From the NCBI RefSeq assembly GCF_014841565.1, contig NZ_JACYUD010000002.1, forward strand, positions 104,628-168,627: 64,000 nt of DNA. Direction: 5' to 3'. Of this stretch, positions 17,780 to 28,004 are shown in pieces. The translations under genes and the position numbers were made by a program. The notes beneath the pieces are model-generated. The model had not been told where the DNA came from. It ran no database searches and was given only the letters and a program-made list of their open reading frames with translations. This DNA is from Rhizobium sp. CFBP 8762. Lineage in GTDB: Bacteria > Pseudomonadota > Alphaproteobacteria > Rhizobiales > Rhizobiaceae. How positions within the stretch are numbered: position 1 is the first letter of the stretch; the number at the start of each line of letters is the position of its first letter.

Positions 17780-17800
17780 GAATGTTCCCTTCCAGTAATC

Positions 17801-18589
17801 TTAACCGGCCATGACTTCGCCGCCCGCCACCACAACAGCCTGCCCCGTCACAGCATTGGCACCGGGTGACGCCAACCATAAAACGGTGTGGGCCACTTCC
17901 TGCGGTGTAATCAGCCGCTTCTGTGGGTTGGCTTTCGTAAATTCGGCAAGTACGTCATCGAAGCTGCGTCCGGACTTCTGCATGATTGTCTCAATCGACC
18001 GGCGGAGGAGCGGCGTATCGGTGAAGCCGGGGCATACCGCATTGACGGTGACGCCCTTGTCCGCCAGTTCCAGCGCCAGGGCGCGGGTCAGGCCAATAAC
18101 GCCATGCTTGGCAGCGCAATAGGCCGATACATAGGCATAGCCCGTCAAACCCGCTGTCGAGGCGATATTAATGATGCGCGCACCCTGATCGGATGATTTG
18201 AGATAAGGTAAGGCTGCCTGTGTCACATGAAAAACACCGGACAGATCAACGGCCAATACCTGCGACCACATCTGCGCCGTTGTTTTTTCGAACGGGGCGG
18301 ATGGCGCCTCCCCGGCGTTGTTGATGAGAATGGAGACGGGGCCGAAGACATCGTGCGCCTTGTCCATTCCGTCAGCAATCGAAGCAGGGTCCGTCACGTC
18401 GAAGCCGCTGACAACGCATGTGCTACCGTCAATATCGTCTGCCAGACGGTGCAGTGGCTCCTTTTTGCGCCCTGCCAGCGTAACATGGGCCCCGGCCTCG
18501 GCCAGCATGTGTGCAATGGCCGTGCCGATGCCACCGGAGGCACCGGTGACGAGAGCATGGCGGCCCGAAAGCATCGTTTGCGCGTTCAT
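17801..18589 (-). CDS. SDR dehydrogenase following anthraniloyl-CoA monooxygenase
   Basis: A 262-residue classical SDR with TGASGGIGTAIA, NNAGEAPSAP, INIAS and YCAAK, plus a helical insert (SIETIMQKSGRSFDDVLAEF) seen in 3-hydroxyacyl/3-hydroxybutyrate dehydrogenase-like members. It probably oxidises or reduces a hydroxy/keto-acyl-CoA made downstream of the reductase domain of the preceding enzyme. The start at 18589 follows GAGG and lies 7 bases after the monooxygenase stop; the frame extends upstream without a better signal. Confidence 0.88.
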   Translation of the reverse strand: MNAQTMLSGRHALVTGASGGIGTAIAHMLAEAGAHVTLAGRKKEPLHRLADDIDGSTCVVSGFDVTDPASIADGMDKAHDVFGPVSILINNAGEAPSAPFEKTTAQMWSQVLAVDLSGVFHVTQAALPYLKSSDQGARIINIASTAGLTGYAYVSAYCAAKHGVIGLTRALALELADKGVTVNAVCPGFTDTPLLRRSIETIMQKSGRSFDDVLAEFTKANPQKRLITPQEVAHTVLWLASPGANAVTGQAVVVAGGEVMAG

Positions 18590-18596
18590 CAGTGCC

Positions 18597-20909
18597 TCAC
18601 TTACCCGCACTGGCGCGGTCAAGATTGGCTTCGTACTGAGATTTTGCTGATTGATACTGCCTGGGCCAATCTACGGACTTCAGGCCGATCTTTGCCGCCT
18701 CATGCAACACCCATGCGGCATCAGCCAGATGCGGGCGGGCTACCGCACATAGATCGGCACGTCCGGCGGAGATGATGGAATTGGCGTGATCGGCTTCCGA
18801 AATCGCACCGACAGCGATTGTCGGGATACCCACCTCATTGCGAATTCGATCCGAGAATGGCGTCTGGAACAGACGCCCGTACACGGGTTTTTCGGCCTTG
18901 GATACCTGACCCGACGAGCAGTCTATGACATCAGCACCGGCCTCTTTGAACATGCGGGCAAATATGGCGGCATCATCCGCTGTATTTCCGCCCTCCGTCC
19001 AGTCATGGCAGGACAAGCGCACGGAAATTGGCTTGTCGGCCGGCCAGACAGCGCGAACCGCCTTGAACACGTCCAACGGGAAGCGGGCGCGATTTTCGTG
19101 AGAGCCGCCGTACGCGTCGTCTCGAATGTTCGTCAAGGGAGAGAGGAAACTCGACAGCAGATAGCCATGGGCGCAGTGCAGTTCCAGCCAGTCAGCGCCG
19201 GTGCGTGCGGCAAGCTCGGTGGAGCGGACGAAATCCGCCAGCACCCGATCCATATCGGCCCGGTCCATCGCTTTCGGCACTGCACTGCCGGGCAGGTACG
19301 GAAGCGTAGAGGCTGAGATCAGCGGCCAGCCGCCCTCTTCCAAGGGCTGGTCTATGCCGTCCCAAGCGCGTTTCGTCGCGCCCTTGCGACCGGCATGGCC
19401 AAGCTGGATGCCGACCTTCGCATCGCTATGGCCATGGGTGAAATCGACAAAACGCTGCCAGCCGGCCAGTTGGCTCTCCTCCCACAGGCCAAGGCAACCG
19501 GGCGTGATGCGTGCATCAGGCGAAACACAGGTCATTTCGGCAAACACCAGACCCGCGCCCCCCAAAGCACGTGCACCCAGATGCACCATATGAAAATCAT
19601 CCAGAATCCCGTCGGTGGCCGAGTACATGGCCATGGGCGAGACGACGATACGGTTGGCAAGGGTCGTGCCACGCACGGTGTAAGGCGTAAACATGGGCGG
19701 AAGGCAGCGCTCGTTTTCGGTGACGGTCAGCCCTGCCTGTCGCGCAAACCAGTGTTCATAGCCTTCCAGCCAGGTTTTATCGCGCAAGCGCAGGTTTTCA
19801 TGGCTGATGCGCTGCGACCGCGTCAGCATGGAATACATGAACTGTTCGGGCTCGAACGTATCCGCATAACGTGCGCCCACTACCTCAAACCACTCCATGG
19901 CATTGCGCGCAGCGTTTTGAATGCGCGCCACATCGACACGGCGAATGTCTTCATAGGTTTTCAAAACAGCTGAAATGCTCTGCGCACCGTGTCCGGCCTT
20001 ATTGAACTGGTTTGCCAGTTCAATAGCGTCATCAATGGCCAGTTTGGTGCCCGAACCGATGGCAAAATGCGCGGTATGGGCGGCATCCCCCATCAGCACC
20101 ACATGGGACTGTCCGTTGAAATGACTCCAGGTTCCGCAAATCAAGCGGTGGAAATTCAGCCATGCGCTTCCGCGCAAATGGCGTGCATTGGTCATCAGGC
20201 TTGCGCCATCCAGCACATCGGCAAACAGATTTTCGCAAAAGGCAATGGAAGCGTCCTGCTCCATGTCGCCCAGCCCGTGCGCCTGATAGGCTTCTTCGGT
20301 TGTTTCTACGATGAAGGTCGAGGTGTTCTCGTCGAACTTGTAGATATGGGCTTGAAACCAGCCGTGGTCGGTCCGGCGAAAATCGAATGTAAAGGCATCG
20401 AACAACTTGTTGGTGCCAAGCCAGATAAAGCGATTGGGACGCGTTACCATATCCGGCTGAAAGACCTCGGCATACCGGTTGCGGATACGTGAGTTCACAC
20501 CATCAGACGCGATGACCAGATCGGCATCGGGGAAATCCAGATCGCTGTCTGCCTCGGTTTCAAAGACAAGGTCCACGCCCAACGCTTCACAGCGCCGCTG
20601 CAGAATGTTCAGCAGTTTTTTCCGTCCGATACCAACGAAACCATGCCCACTGGTGCGCTGGCGCGTTCCTTTGAACAGAACCTCGATATCGTCCCAATGG
20701 TTGAAGGATTGCCGGATTTCCTCAGCGCTGTCGCGGTCCCACTGCAGCATGGACACCATCGTCGCATCAGAAAAGACGACGCCCCAGCCGAAGGTATCGT
20801 AAGGGCGGTTGCGTTCGACAACCTTGATCTCATGCGCAGGATGCAGCTTTTTCATCAACAGTGCGAAATAGAGTCCCGCAGGCCCGCCGCCTATACAAAC
20901 GATACGCAT
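18597..20909 (-). CDS. Anthraniloyl-CoA monooxygenase/reductase (two-domain flavoenzyme)
   Basis: A 770-residue fusion. Residues 1 to about 385 are a FAD monooxygenase ([16 protein letters not shown] at the N-terminus, [18 protein letters not shown] as the second FAD motif). Residues about 395-770 form an Old Yellow Enzyme barrel ([39 protein letters not shown]). This architecture is that of 2-aminobenzoyl-CoA monooxygenase/reductase of Azoarcus evansii (EC 1.14.13.40), which hydroxylates and then hydrogenates the ring without oxygenolytic cleavage; salicylyl-CoA 5-hydroxylase is the single-domain relative. It is the first gene of the operon and faces the MarR gene across a palindromic operator. 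The start follows GGAGGGG. Confidence 0.93.
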   Translation of the reverse strand: MRIVCIGGGPAGLYFALLMKKLHPAHEIKVVERNRPYDTFGWGVVFSDATMVSMLQWDRDSAEEIRQSFNHWDDIEVLFKGTRQRTSGHGFVGIGRKKLLNILQRRCEALGVDLVFETEADSDLDFPDADLVIASDGVNSRIRNRYAEVFQPDMVTRPNRFIWLGTNKLFDAFTFDFRRTDHGWFQAHIYKFDENTSTFIVETTEEAYQAHGLGDMEQDASIAFCENLFADVLDGASLMTNARHLRGSAWLNFHRLICGTWSHFNGQSHVVLMGDAAHTAHFAIGSGTKLAIDDAIELANQFNKAGHGAQSISAVLKTYEDIRRVDVARIQNAARNAMEWFEVVGARYADTFEPEQFMYSMLTRSQRISHENLRLRDKTWLEGYEHWFARQAGLTVTENERCLPPMFTPYTVRGTTLANRIVVSPMAMYSATDGILDDFHMVHLGARALGGAGLVFAEMTCVSPDARITPGCLGLWEESQLAGWQRFVDFTHGHSDAKVGIQLGHAGRKGATKRAWDGIDQPLEEGGWPLISASTLPYLPGSAVPKAMDRADMDRVLADFVRSTELAARTGADWLELHCAHGYLLSSFLSPLTNIRDDAYGGSHENRARFPLDVFKAVRAVWPADKPISVRLSCHDWTEGGNTADDAAIFARMFKEAGADVIDCSSGQVSKAEKPVYGRLFQTPFSDRIRNEVGIPTIAVGAISEADHANSIISAGRADLCAVARPHLADAAWVLHEAAKIGLKSVDWPRQYQSAKSQYEANLDRASAGK

Positions 20910-20929
20910 ATTCCCCTCCGAAGCATTAT

Positions 20930-20947
20930 TATTTTAAGTTTAAAATA
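20930..20947. promoter_or_regulatory. Putative MarR operator, copy 1
   Basis: The 18-mer TATTTTAAGTTTAAAATA is an inverted repeat (TATTTTAA and TTAAAATA around GT) in the gap between the divergent monooxygenase and marR genes. A 14-of-18 match lies upstream of kynA at 28005. Confidence 0.7.
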
Positions 20948-21049
20948 TAATCGTAGGCCGCACGTCGTCAAGCGCTAAAATAACTAGAGATGACGCCCCG
21001 GCTTGAAACCTTTGAAATTTCAATTAATTAATTCGGCGAGGATAACGGC

Positions 21050-21568
21050 GTGGATCATTTGATGAGCGAGATTGAGAGCGGTGCGCTGGATCTGGAATTC
21101 ATTCTGGATGAGGCTAACAAGCAACAGAAGCCGGAGCTGCGGCTGTGGTTGCGTATGCTCTCGACCACAAAGCTGATTTCTCAGGAAATTCGCCGCCGCC
21201 TTCGCGCAGAATTTTCCGCGACCTTGCCGCAGTTCGATCTTCTGGCCCAGCTCTACCGCGAACCGGATGGCTTGCGATTGGGGGAACTGTCAAAACGGAC
21301 GATGGTGACGAACGGCAATGTCACAGGGCTGGTGGAACGGCTGGAGCAGGATGGTCTGGTCAAACGCGAAACACCAGACGGGGACCGTCGCGTGACTGTT
21401 GCCCGGCTGACCGAGCGCGGAACCGAATATTTCAGTGCGATGGCTGAGGCGCACGAGCGCTGGCTGAAAGATCTGATGGCGGATGTGGATCACGCGACCG
21501 TCGATACAATGCTGACCGACGTGAACCGACTGAAGAAATCAGCGGGTAACCATCTCTCCGGTAGCTGA
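21050..21568 (+). CDS. MarR-family regulator of anthranilate genes
   Basis: A 172-residue MarR protein. The winged helix covers about residues 70-135 (LRLGELSKRTMVTNGNVTGL as HTH, then RRVTVARLTERG in the wing region) flanked by dimerisation helices. It is transcribed away from the monooxygenase operon with the AT-rich palindrome between them, the usual autorepression arrangement. A CoA thioester ligand is plausible, since MarR regulators of aromatic-CoA pathways (for example benzoyl-, coumaroyl-CoA) respond to the thioester. GTG 21050 with an upstream GAGG is taken as start; ATG 21062 is an alternative. Confidence 0.9.
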   Translation: MDHLMSEIESGALDLEFILDEANKQQKPELRLWLRMLSTTKLISQEIRRRLRAEFSATLPQFDLLAQLYREPDGLRLGELSKRTMVTNGNVTGLVERLEQDGLVKRETPDGDRRVTVARLTERGTEYFSAMAEAHERWLKDLMADVDHATVDTMLTDVNRLKKSAGNHLSGS

Positions 21569-21570
21569 CA

Positions 21571-22395
21571 TCAAGCCATCAGTGTTTGCGTGAGCGGATG
21601 GTGCGCGTCAGCCAGGCCGTTAAGAACACTGAAATGGTGGCGGTCCGGCTCCTCCACATGGCACGTCTGCGCGCCAAGACCCAGCCAAATGTTGGATAGA
21701 AGGGCCGACTGACGCCGAAACTCTGCGCGCTCTGCGCCACCGACCCATGTGGTCAGCCGTGCGCCAGCCATCGGCTCCAGCAATGCCGGGCTTTCGCGGA
21801 GCGCCTCGTCATCATCGATCCCGATCGTAGCGTTCATATCGGTTTTCATCAGAGGTCGTAGATCGTGTAATCCCGACAGGGACACGACATGGGCAATCCG
21901 GTCGCGAACATTCGCTGGCAGGGGTGATGTCCGGGTGATCATGCGCGTTGCCAGATGCCCACCAGCGGAATGGCCGATCAACCGTAACGAACCCGCAATC
22001 CGTGCGGCTGCCGCCTCAACCGCTTTGCCAATTTCCTGCGTGATATCAGCAAGGCGGACTTGTGGGCAGAGCGAGTAGGACGGCATGGCGACCGAATAGC
22101 CATGCGCAAGTGGCCCGGCCGCAAAATGCGACCAGAAACTGTGATCCGATGCCAGCCAATAGCCACCATGGACAAACACAACCAGCCCCTGTGGCGTTCC
22201 TTCCGGCATAAACAGGTCGTAGGCATGGCGCTGCCCTTCCCCATACCGCAACCCCAACAGGGCGCGGCGGGAGGCGCTTAGTTGCTCGCGAAATGCTCTG
22301 GCAGGCTCCACCCAGGCATCCGGCCACCGGTCTCCACCGGCAATATTCGTAGTATTGGCATAGGCATTGTTCCAGTCCGAAATAGCGTGCAGCAT
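21571..22395 (-). CDS. Alpha/beta-hydrolase arylformamidase-like (kynurenine formamidase)
   Basis: A 274-residue alpha/beta hydrolase. The oxyanion motif HGGYW and the nucleophile elbow GHSAGGHLATRM are those of animal/yeast-type N-formylkynurenine formamidases, and the C-terminal DRHHFSVLNGL supplies the His. It would convert N-formylkynurenine, made by KynA, into kynurenine. Most bacteria use a metal-dependent cyclase-fold KynB instead, so this is the less common solution. It is divergent from the 2-aminobenzoate-CoA ligase gene and ends 2 bases from the marR stop. Confidence 0.85.
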   Translation of the reverse strand: MLHAISDWNNAYANTTNIAGGDRWPDAWVEPARAFREQLSASRRALLGLRYGEGQRHAYDLFMPEGTPQGLVVFVHGGYWLASDHSFWSHFAAGPLAHGYSVAMPSYSLCPQVRLADITQEIGKAVEAAAARIAGSLRLIGHSAGGHLATRMITRTSPLPANVRDRIAHVVSLSGLHDLRPLMKTDMNATIGIDDDEALRESPALLEPMAGARLTTWVGGAERAEFRRQSALLSNIWLGLGAQTCHVEEPDRHHFSVLNGLADAHHPLTQTLMA

Positions 22396-22444
22396 GGCAT
22401 CCCCCTAGCCCCATAGTGGTGCGGCAAATTTATCATACGCTCAA

Positions 22445-22462
22445 AACTTTAAGCTTGAAACA
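22445..22462. promoter_or_regulatory. Putative weak MarR operator, copy 3
   Basis: AACTTTAAGCTTGAAACA agrees at 12 of 18 positions with the palindrome at 20930 and keeps the central TTTAAG. It lies between the divergent formamidase and CoA-ligase genes. Confidence 0.4.
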
Positions 22463-22583
22463 ATTACTCTTCAATGCAATTCTTTTATTAGCGATGGCCG
22501 GAATGGCCACACAGAGGGAATGGGTAGCGGCTGTCAAACGCCGCCAGCCAATGATTCAACAACTGGATTGTGGGAACATATCA

Positions 22584-24209
22584 ATGCTGGGACCAACAGG
22601 GCATGTGGACACGTTTGCGCGCGATCATCTTCCGCCGGCCGAACAATGGCCGGTTATGCGGCTGGAAGGTTTTGATTATCCGGAATGGGTGAATGCGGGG
22701 GTTGAACTGACCGACCGCATGGTGGAGCGCGGTTTTGGCGACCACACCGCCCTTATCGGCAATGGTCGTTTACGCACGTACAAAGAATTGACCGATTGGA
22801 CAAACCGGCTGGCAAACGTGCTGGTGCAGGATTACGGCATCAAGCCCGGAAACCGGGTTATGATCCGCTCTGCCAACAATCCGGCTATGGTGGCCTGTTG
22901 GCTTGCCGCAACAAAGGCTGGCGCCGTGGTGGTGAACACCATGCCCATGCTGCGCGCTGGCGAGCTTGCAAAAATTGTCGATAAGGCCGAAATTGCTTTG
23001 GCCCTTTGCGATACCAGGCTGATGGACGACATGGTCACCTGCGCCAAGGATAGCCAATTTTTAAAACAGGTGGTTGGCTTCGACGGTACGGCGAACCATG
23101 ACGCCGAACTGGACCGCGCCGCGCTGAACAAATCCGTGCGCTTTACAGCGCCTCGAACCGGCCGCGACGATGTTGCGCTTCTGGGGTTCACCTCTGGCTC
23201 AACAGGCGTTCCCAAAGCTACCATGCATTTCCACCGTGATATTCTTATCATCGCGGACGGTTATGCGCGCGAAGTGCTGGGTGTCATGCCCGATGATGTG
23301 TTTGTGGGATCGCCGCCGCTGGCCTTTACCTTTGGCCTCGGGGGGCTGGCCGTATTTCCGTTGCGGTTTGGCGCGTCGGCGGCGCTGCTGGAAAACGCAA
23401 CGCCGCCCAATATGATTGACATCATTCAGCGATACCGCGCGACCATCAGCTTCACCGCGCCGACGGCCTATCGCGCCATGCTGGCGGCCATGGAGGCTGG
23501 CGCGGATCTCTCGTCGCTCCGGATTGCCGTCTCAGCCGGTGAAACCTTGCCGGCTCCTGTGTTTTCTGAATGGATGCAGAAAACCGGAAAGCCGATCATA
23601 GACGGTATCGGCTCCACGGAAATGCTGCATATCTTCCTGTCGAATCGTCTTGATGATCTGAAACCCGGTTGCACCGGACGTCCCCTGACTGGCTATGAGG
23701 CGAAGGTCGTCAATGATGACATGCAGGAAGTGCCGCGCGGCACCGTTGGCAAGCTCGTTGTGCGGGGGCCGGTTGGCTGCCGCTATCTGTCCGATGAGAG
23801 GCAGGCTGAATATGTCCGGGATGGCTGGAATGTGACCGGCGACAGCTTCGTTCAGGATGAGGACGGATATTTCCACTTCTCCGCCCGGTGCGATGATATG
23901 ATCGTTTCGGCGGGCTATAATATTGCCGGGCCGGAGGTGGAAGCCGCCCTTCTGGCCCATCCGCATGTGCGCGAATGTGCCGTGATCGGTGCGCCGGATG
24001 GCGAGCGCGGCTTTATCGTGCAGGCCCATATTGTACTGGCACCGGAAGCAGTTGCCTCCGAGCTGACGATGAAACTGTTGCAGGATCATGTGAAGGCGTT
24101 GATTGCGCCGTATAAGTATCCGCGTTCCATCGTGTTCTGTGACGCTCTGCCCCGCACCGAATCCGGTAAGCTCCAGCGTTTTCGTCTGCGGCAAACAATT
24201 CACGCCTGA
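22584..24209 (+). CDS. abmG: 2-Aminobenzoate-CoA ligase
   Basis: A 541-residue ANL-superfamily ligase that activates anthranilate to 2-aminobenzoyl-CoA with ATP. The AMP-binding loop is FTSGSTGVPKATMH, the A5-type motif is IGSTEMLHIF, and the C-terminal catalytic Lys is in SGKLQRFRLR. The SSTEML-type region and length fit benzoate/2-aminobenzoate ligases. The frame is open back to 22416, but homologues of this type begin MLGPTGHVDTFARD, and GGGAAC stands before the ATG at 22584. The upstream 190 bases carry a weak copy of the MarR palindrome. A strong terminator follows. Confidence 0.9.
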   Translation: MLGPTGHVDTFARDHLPPAEQWPVMRLEGFDYPEWVNAGVELTDRMVERGFGDHTALIGNGRLRTYKELTDWTNRLANVLVQDYGIKPGNRVMIRSANNPAMVACWLAATKAGAVVVNTMPMLRAGELAKIVDKAEIALALCDTRLMDDMVTCAKDSQFLKQVVGFDGTANHDAELDRAALNKSVRFTAPRTGRDDVALLGFTSGSTGVPKATMHFHRDILIIADGYAREVLGVMPDDVFVGSPPLAFTFGLGGLAVFPLRFGASAALLENATPPNMIDIIQRYRATISFTAPTAYRAMLAAMEAGADLSSLRIAVSAGETLPAPVFSEWMQKTGKPIIDGIGSTEMLHIFLSNRLDDLKPGCTGRPLTGYEAKVVNDDMQEVPRGTVGKLVVRGPVGCRYLSDERQAEYVRDGWNVTGDSFVQDEDGYFHFSARCDDMIVSAGYNIAGPEVEAALLAHPHVRECAVIGAPDGERGFIVQAHIVLAPEAVASELTMKLLQDHVKALIAPYKYPRSIVFCDALPRTESGKLQRFRLRQTIHA

Positions 24210-24228
24210 TCCATTGCCTGAAAGCGCA

Positions 24229-24261
24229 AAACCCGCGCACTGATCATGTGCGCGGGTTTTT
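24229..24261. terminator. Strong bidirectional hairpin terminator
   Basis: AAACCCGCGCAC pairs perfectly with GTGCGCGGGTTT around a 7-base loop, followed by TTT on the + strand and A-rich sequence on the other side. It separates the convergent CoA-ligase and permease genes. Confidence 0.9.
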
Positions 24262-24279
24262 CGTTGTCCTCTTGTTATC

Positions 24280-25689
24280 TTACGAGGGAACGTTCTGCGG
24301 GGGTGATACCTGAACGGCTGCCCGCTTGACGTAGACCGCGTACAACAACATTAGAACAAGTAGGAACGGGACTCCGAAGATCAGGGTCATTTTGAAGGCG
24401 GGCGTGAAGGCGGTTGTTACGAGAACACCCACCATCAGCGCGAGGCCGAGCAGTGTCGCATAGGGAAAGCCCCACATGCGGAATGACAGGGTTTTGTTGT
24501 GTTTGCTATGATACTGCCGGAAGCGGAGATGCGTGTAGAAGATCATAACCCATGTAAACAAAGCCCCGAACATGGAGATAGCCATCATTAACGTGAACGA
24601 GTGATCCGGCATCACAATGCTGACCAACGTTGCGAACGCCACGCCAATGCAGGACACGGCCAGCGCATTGAGCGGCACGCCATTGCGGCTAAGTTTACCC
24701 ATGGCACGCGGGGCAAATCCGCCGCGCGACAGGCTGAACATCATGCGGGTGGTGGTATAGAACTGGCTGTTCATGGCGGATAGTGCCGCGACCAGAATGA
24801 CGAAGTTGATAACGCCACTTGCGCCGGGAATACCAAGATCCTGCATAACGGTGACAAACGGGCTTTGGGCACCCTTGCCCGACTGGTTCCAAGGGACGAT
24901 CGCGAGAATGAGCGTCAGGGTCGCCAGATAAAAGATAACCAGCCGCACAATGGTTGCGCGAAACGCTTTTCGAACTGCGACTTCCGCGTTTTCCGCCTCG
25001 CCTGCTGCTACAGCAATCATTTCAATGCCGAGATAGCTAAATATAGCAATAATGACGGCGACCCATACCCCCGATAGGCCAAACGGCAGCAGACCATTGT
25101 CGACTGTGTAGTTGTGAAAGCCGTACTGTGGCGATCCGCTGCCGAAGACGAGGTAGGCGCCAAGAATGAGAAAGCCGATGATGGCGCTGACCTTGATGGC
25201 GGAAAACCAATACTCAAAGTGTCCGAATGTTTTCACACTGAATGCATTCACCAGAATAAGTGCGGCGGAGAAGGACATGATCCATATCCAGCCGGGAACG
25301 GTTGGAAACCAGAACTTCATATAGATGGCCACCGCGGTCACTTCTGTTCCAACCGCCAGCACCACCGCTGCCCAATAGGCATACCGCACCAGAAACCCGG
25401 CGAGCGGCCCGACATAATATTCTGCATAGGCTCCAAACGAACCAGATGTCGGGTGCGCAACCGTCATTTCCGCAAGGCATCCCATCAACAGCAGCGAGAT
25501 CAGCGCGCCAATGCCATAGCTGATTAGGACGCCCGGACCGGCATAGCCAATTGCAAAGCTGCTGCCCATGAACAAGCCGGTACCAACAGCGCCGCCTATG
25601 GCGATCATGCTCATCTGGCCCGCTGTCAACTGCCGTTTCAGCCCGACCTCCCGGTCCGCTATGGTTTGAAATTGTGTTTTTTCTGTCAT
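24280..25689 (-). CDS. Amino-acid permease (APC superfamily), likely tryptophan/kynurenine
   Basis: A 469-residue APC-family transporter with about 12 hydrophobic segments. The first helix region IAIGGAVGTGLFMGSSFAIG is the conserved amino-acid binding motif of the AAT group. It is the third gene of the kynA-kynU operon, so an aromatic amino acid or kynurenine is the probable cargo; close relatives carry GABA, proline or aromatic amino acids, so the substrate is inferred from position. The ATG at 25689 follows AAGGGG; the frame runs further up without a ribosome site. Confidence 0.88.
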   Translation of the reverse strand: MTEKTQFQTIADREVGLKRQLTAGQMSMIAIGGAVGTGLFMGSSFAIGYAGPGVLISYGIGALISLLLMGCLAEMTVAHPTSGSFGAYAEYYVGPLAGFLVRYAYWAAVVLAVGTEVTAVAIYMKFWFPTVPGWIWIMSFSAALILVNAFSVKTFGHFEYWFSAIKVSAIIGFLILGAYLVFGSGSPQYGFHNYTVDNGLLPFGLSGVWVAVIIAIFSYLGIEMIAVAAGEAENAEVAVRKAFRATIVRLVIFYLATLTLILAIVPWNQSGKGAQSPFVTVMQDLGIPGASGVINFVILVAALSAMNSQFYTTTRMMFSLSRGGFAPRAMGKLSRNGVPLNALAVSCIGVAFATLVSIVMPDHSFTLMMAISMFGALFTWVMIFYTHLRFRQYHSKHNKTLSFRMWGFPYATLLGLALMVGVLVTTAFTPAFKMTLIFGVPFLLVLMLLYAVYVKRAAVQVSPPQNVPS

Positions 25690-25785
25690 TGCATTCCCCT
25701 TCTTCTGTTTTTGCCCACAGGTGCTCAATCACCGTCGGTCCCAATTCCGTCGGTGGTTGAAGTTGGTTGCTGTTCTGATTGTTGA

Positions 25786-27036
25786 TCAGGTAACGGCGTT
25801 GCGCTCAGCGTACCGAGCGTCGCGCCAGCTCTCACGATCCAGTATATCGGTCAGGATGTCGACGGCGTCCCACACTTCGGTGAACGTCGTATAAAGGGGC
25901 GTCAGGCCGAACCGCATGATTTTCGGCTCTCTGTAATCCCCGATCACGCCGCGATCTGCCAAGGCCCGAATAACCTCATAACCGTTCTCATGCTCAAAGC
26001 TGACGTGACTTCCACGGTGCTTATGATTCAGCGGCGTTACCAGTTTTACGGGATGATGGGCGCAGCGCTCCTGCGCACAGGCAAAGAAGAGATCGGTGAG
26101 CGCCAACGACTTTTCCCGCAGCGCGTTCATGCTGGTTTTTGCAAAGCTCTCCAGCCCGCACTCTACGAGAGACAGGGATACAATCGGTTGCGTCCCGCAC
26201 AGGAACTGCTCAATGCCGCGTGAGGCCTCGTAGCCCGGCTTCATGGCGAAAGGTTTGGCATGGCTCCACCAACCCGTCAGGGGCTGGCGCACCAGAGGCA
26301 GAAGCTGTGGGGACACCCAGACAAAAGCTGGTGCTCCTGGCCCGCCATTTAAGTATTTATAGGTGCAGCCGATGGCAAAGTCCGCTTGCGCGCCTTTGAG
26401 ATCAACCGGTACAGCGCCTGCTGAATGGGCCAGATCCCATATGGTCAGCGCGCCATTATCATGCGCCAGTTTGGTCAGGGCCGCAATATCGTGCATGTAG
26501 CCTGACTTGTAGTTGACCTGCGTGATCATCATCACGGCCACGTCGGTGGTCATCGCGTTTGCGATCTCGTCGGGATGATCAACGAGCTTCAGCGTGTAGC
26601 CCCGGTCGAGAAGATCGGAGAGCCCTTCCGCCATGTACAAATCGGAAGGAAAATTGCTTGTTTCCGAAAGGATCACGCGGGCGTTGGATCCACGTTCGGT
26701 TTGAAGCTGCAACGCTGCCGCCAGCACTTTGAACAGATTGATGGATGTGGTGTCCGTGACAACAACCTCACCTGCTCCCGCTCCAATTAAAGGCGCGATC
26801 TTGTCGCCCAGATGCGTGCTTAAACGGTGCCAGCCCGCATCGTTCCAACTGCTGACAAGACCCCGGCCCCATTCCTGATCAACGACCTGCGTAGCACGCG
26901 CCAACGCGGCCCTAGGTCGCGGCCCGAGGGAATTTCCATCGAGATAGATCAGCCCATCAGGCAATACAAAATCATTGCGTAGTGCCGCAAGCGGATCAAG
27001 CGCATCCATCTTCTGGCAATCGTCTCTGCTCAGCAT
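25786..27036 (-). CDS. kynU: Kynureninase
   Basis: A 416-residue PLP enzyme that cleaves kynurenine to anthranilate and alanine. The early [16 protein letters not shown], the cofactor-contact [13 protein letters not shown] and the PLP lysine in [15 protein letters not shown] are the family signatures. The ATG at 27036 is chosen because GAGAGG stands 9 bases upstream; the frame extends back into kynA (27171), which would create a 77-base overlap. Its product anthranilate is the substrate of the ligase encoded 2 kb away. Confidence 0.95.
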   Translation of the reverse strand: MLSRDDCQKMDALDPLAALRNDFVLPDGLIYLDGNSLGPRPRAALARATQVVDQEWGRGLVSSWNDAGWHRLSTHLGDKIAPLIGAGAGEVVVTDTTSINLFKVLAAALQLQTERGSNARVILSETSNFPSDLYMAEGLSDLLDRGYTLKLVDHPDEIANAMTTDVAVMMITQVNYKSGYMHDIAALTKLAHDNGALTIWDLAHSAGAVPVDLKGAQADFAIGCTYKYLNGGPGAPAFVWVSPQLLPLVRQPLTGWWSHAKPFAMKPGYEASRGIEQFLCGTQPIVSLSLVECGLESFAKTSMNALREKSLALTDLFFACAQERCAHHPVKLVTPLNHKHRGSHVSFEHENGYEVIRALADRGVIGDYREPKIMRFGLTPLYTTFTEVWDAVDILTDILDRESWRDARYAERNAVT

Positions 27037-27094
27037 TGTTTTTCTACCTCTCAAAGATATGTTCGTTTTACGCGGCGAGCGAAACAGCTTTGCC

Positions 27095-27931
27095 CTACAA
27101 TTCGGTTCTAACCCGCCAAAGCTCGGGAAAGAGTTCGACCTCCAGCATCCGGCGCAGATAAGATGCGCCACCGGTGCCGCCCGTGCCGCGCTTCATGCCG
27201 ATAATGCGCTCAACCGTCGTGACGTGATTGAAACGCCAGCGTCTGAAATAATCCTCAAAATCCACCAGTTTTTCGGCCAGTTCGTACAGCGGCCAGTAGC
27301 GTTTGGGGTTCCGATACACCTCACCCCACGCAGCCAGCAGTTTGTCGCTCGACGCCCGCGTCCCTGCAATCTCGCTGCCGGGACGTTCATCGCCGACATC
27401 CAGCCCATTGCGGGCAAGAAGATAAATTGCTTCCTGATAAATGCTGGGTTCAGCCAGAATTTTATTCAGTTCGCGGGTGATGTGCGGATCGTGTTCGTGC
27501 GGCTTCAACATAGAAAGGTTGCGGTTGCCTGCCAGAAACTCAATGGCGCGATATTGCCACGATTGAAAGCCGGAGGACTGGCCGAGCGAGTCACGAAACA
27601 TGGTGTATTCGCTTGGCGTCATCGTTCTCAGCACGTCCCACGCACTGTTCAACTGCTCGAAAATGCGGGCAACCCGCATGAGCATTTTAAACGCTGGTTG
27701 CAGATCATCGGCACGAATGGCGAGACAGGCCGCCCGCATCTCGTGCAAGGCCAGATGCATCCACAATTCTGACGTCTGGTGCTGAATGATGAAGAGCAAC
27801 TCGTCATGCGCGTTCGAAAGAGGCCCTTGCGCGGCTAGTATTTTTTCAAGCTGCAGGTAGTTCGAGTAGGACATCCGCTCACGGAAATCCATTTGCGCTC
27901 CTTGATGCGCAGCCTGATCAGATACGTCCAT
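27095..27931 (-). CDS. kynA: Tryptophan 2,3-dioxygenase
   Basis: A 278-residue haem enzyme opening the tryptophan indole ring to N-formylkynurenine. Visible signatures are [18 protein letters not shown] (substrate pocket), [14 protein letters not shown], and near the C-terminus [19 protein letters not shown] with the proximal haem His and the substrate-ammonium loop. The size equals that of typical bacterial TDO. The start at 27931 follows GAGGG; the frame opens further upstream to 28003. It is the first gene of kynA-kynU-permease, and a copy of the MarR palindrome lies about 75 bases before the start. Confidence 0.96.
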   Translation of the reverse strand: MDVSDQAAHQGAQMDFRERMSYSNYLQLEKILAAQGPLSNAHDELLFIIQHQTSELWMHLALHEMRAACLAIRADDLQPAFKMLMRVARIFEQLNSAWDVLRTMTPSEYTMFRDSLGQSSGFQSWQYRAIEFLAGNRNLSMLKPHEHDPHITRELNKILAEPSIYQEAIYLLARNGLDVGDERPGSEIAGTRASSDKLLAAWGEVYRNPKRYWPLYELAEKLVDFEDYFRRWRFNHVTTVERIIGMKRGTGGTGGASYLRRMLEVELFPELWRVRTEL

Positions 27932-28004
27932 TGTTCCCTCACGCAGCACTCCTGTATTTGCTTCGGGTGCCGTTCTGAATCTTAAGTTTTCACAATGGCG
28001 CAAT

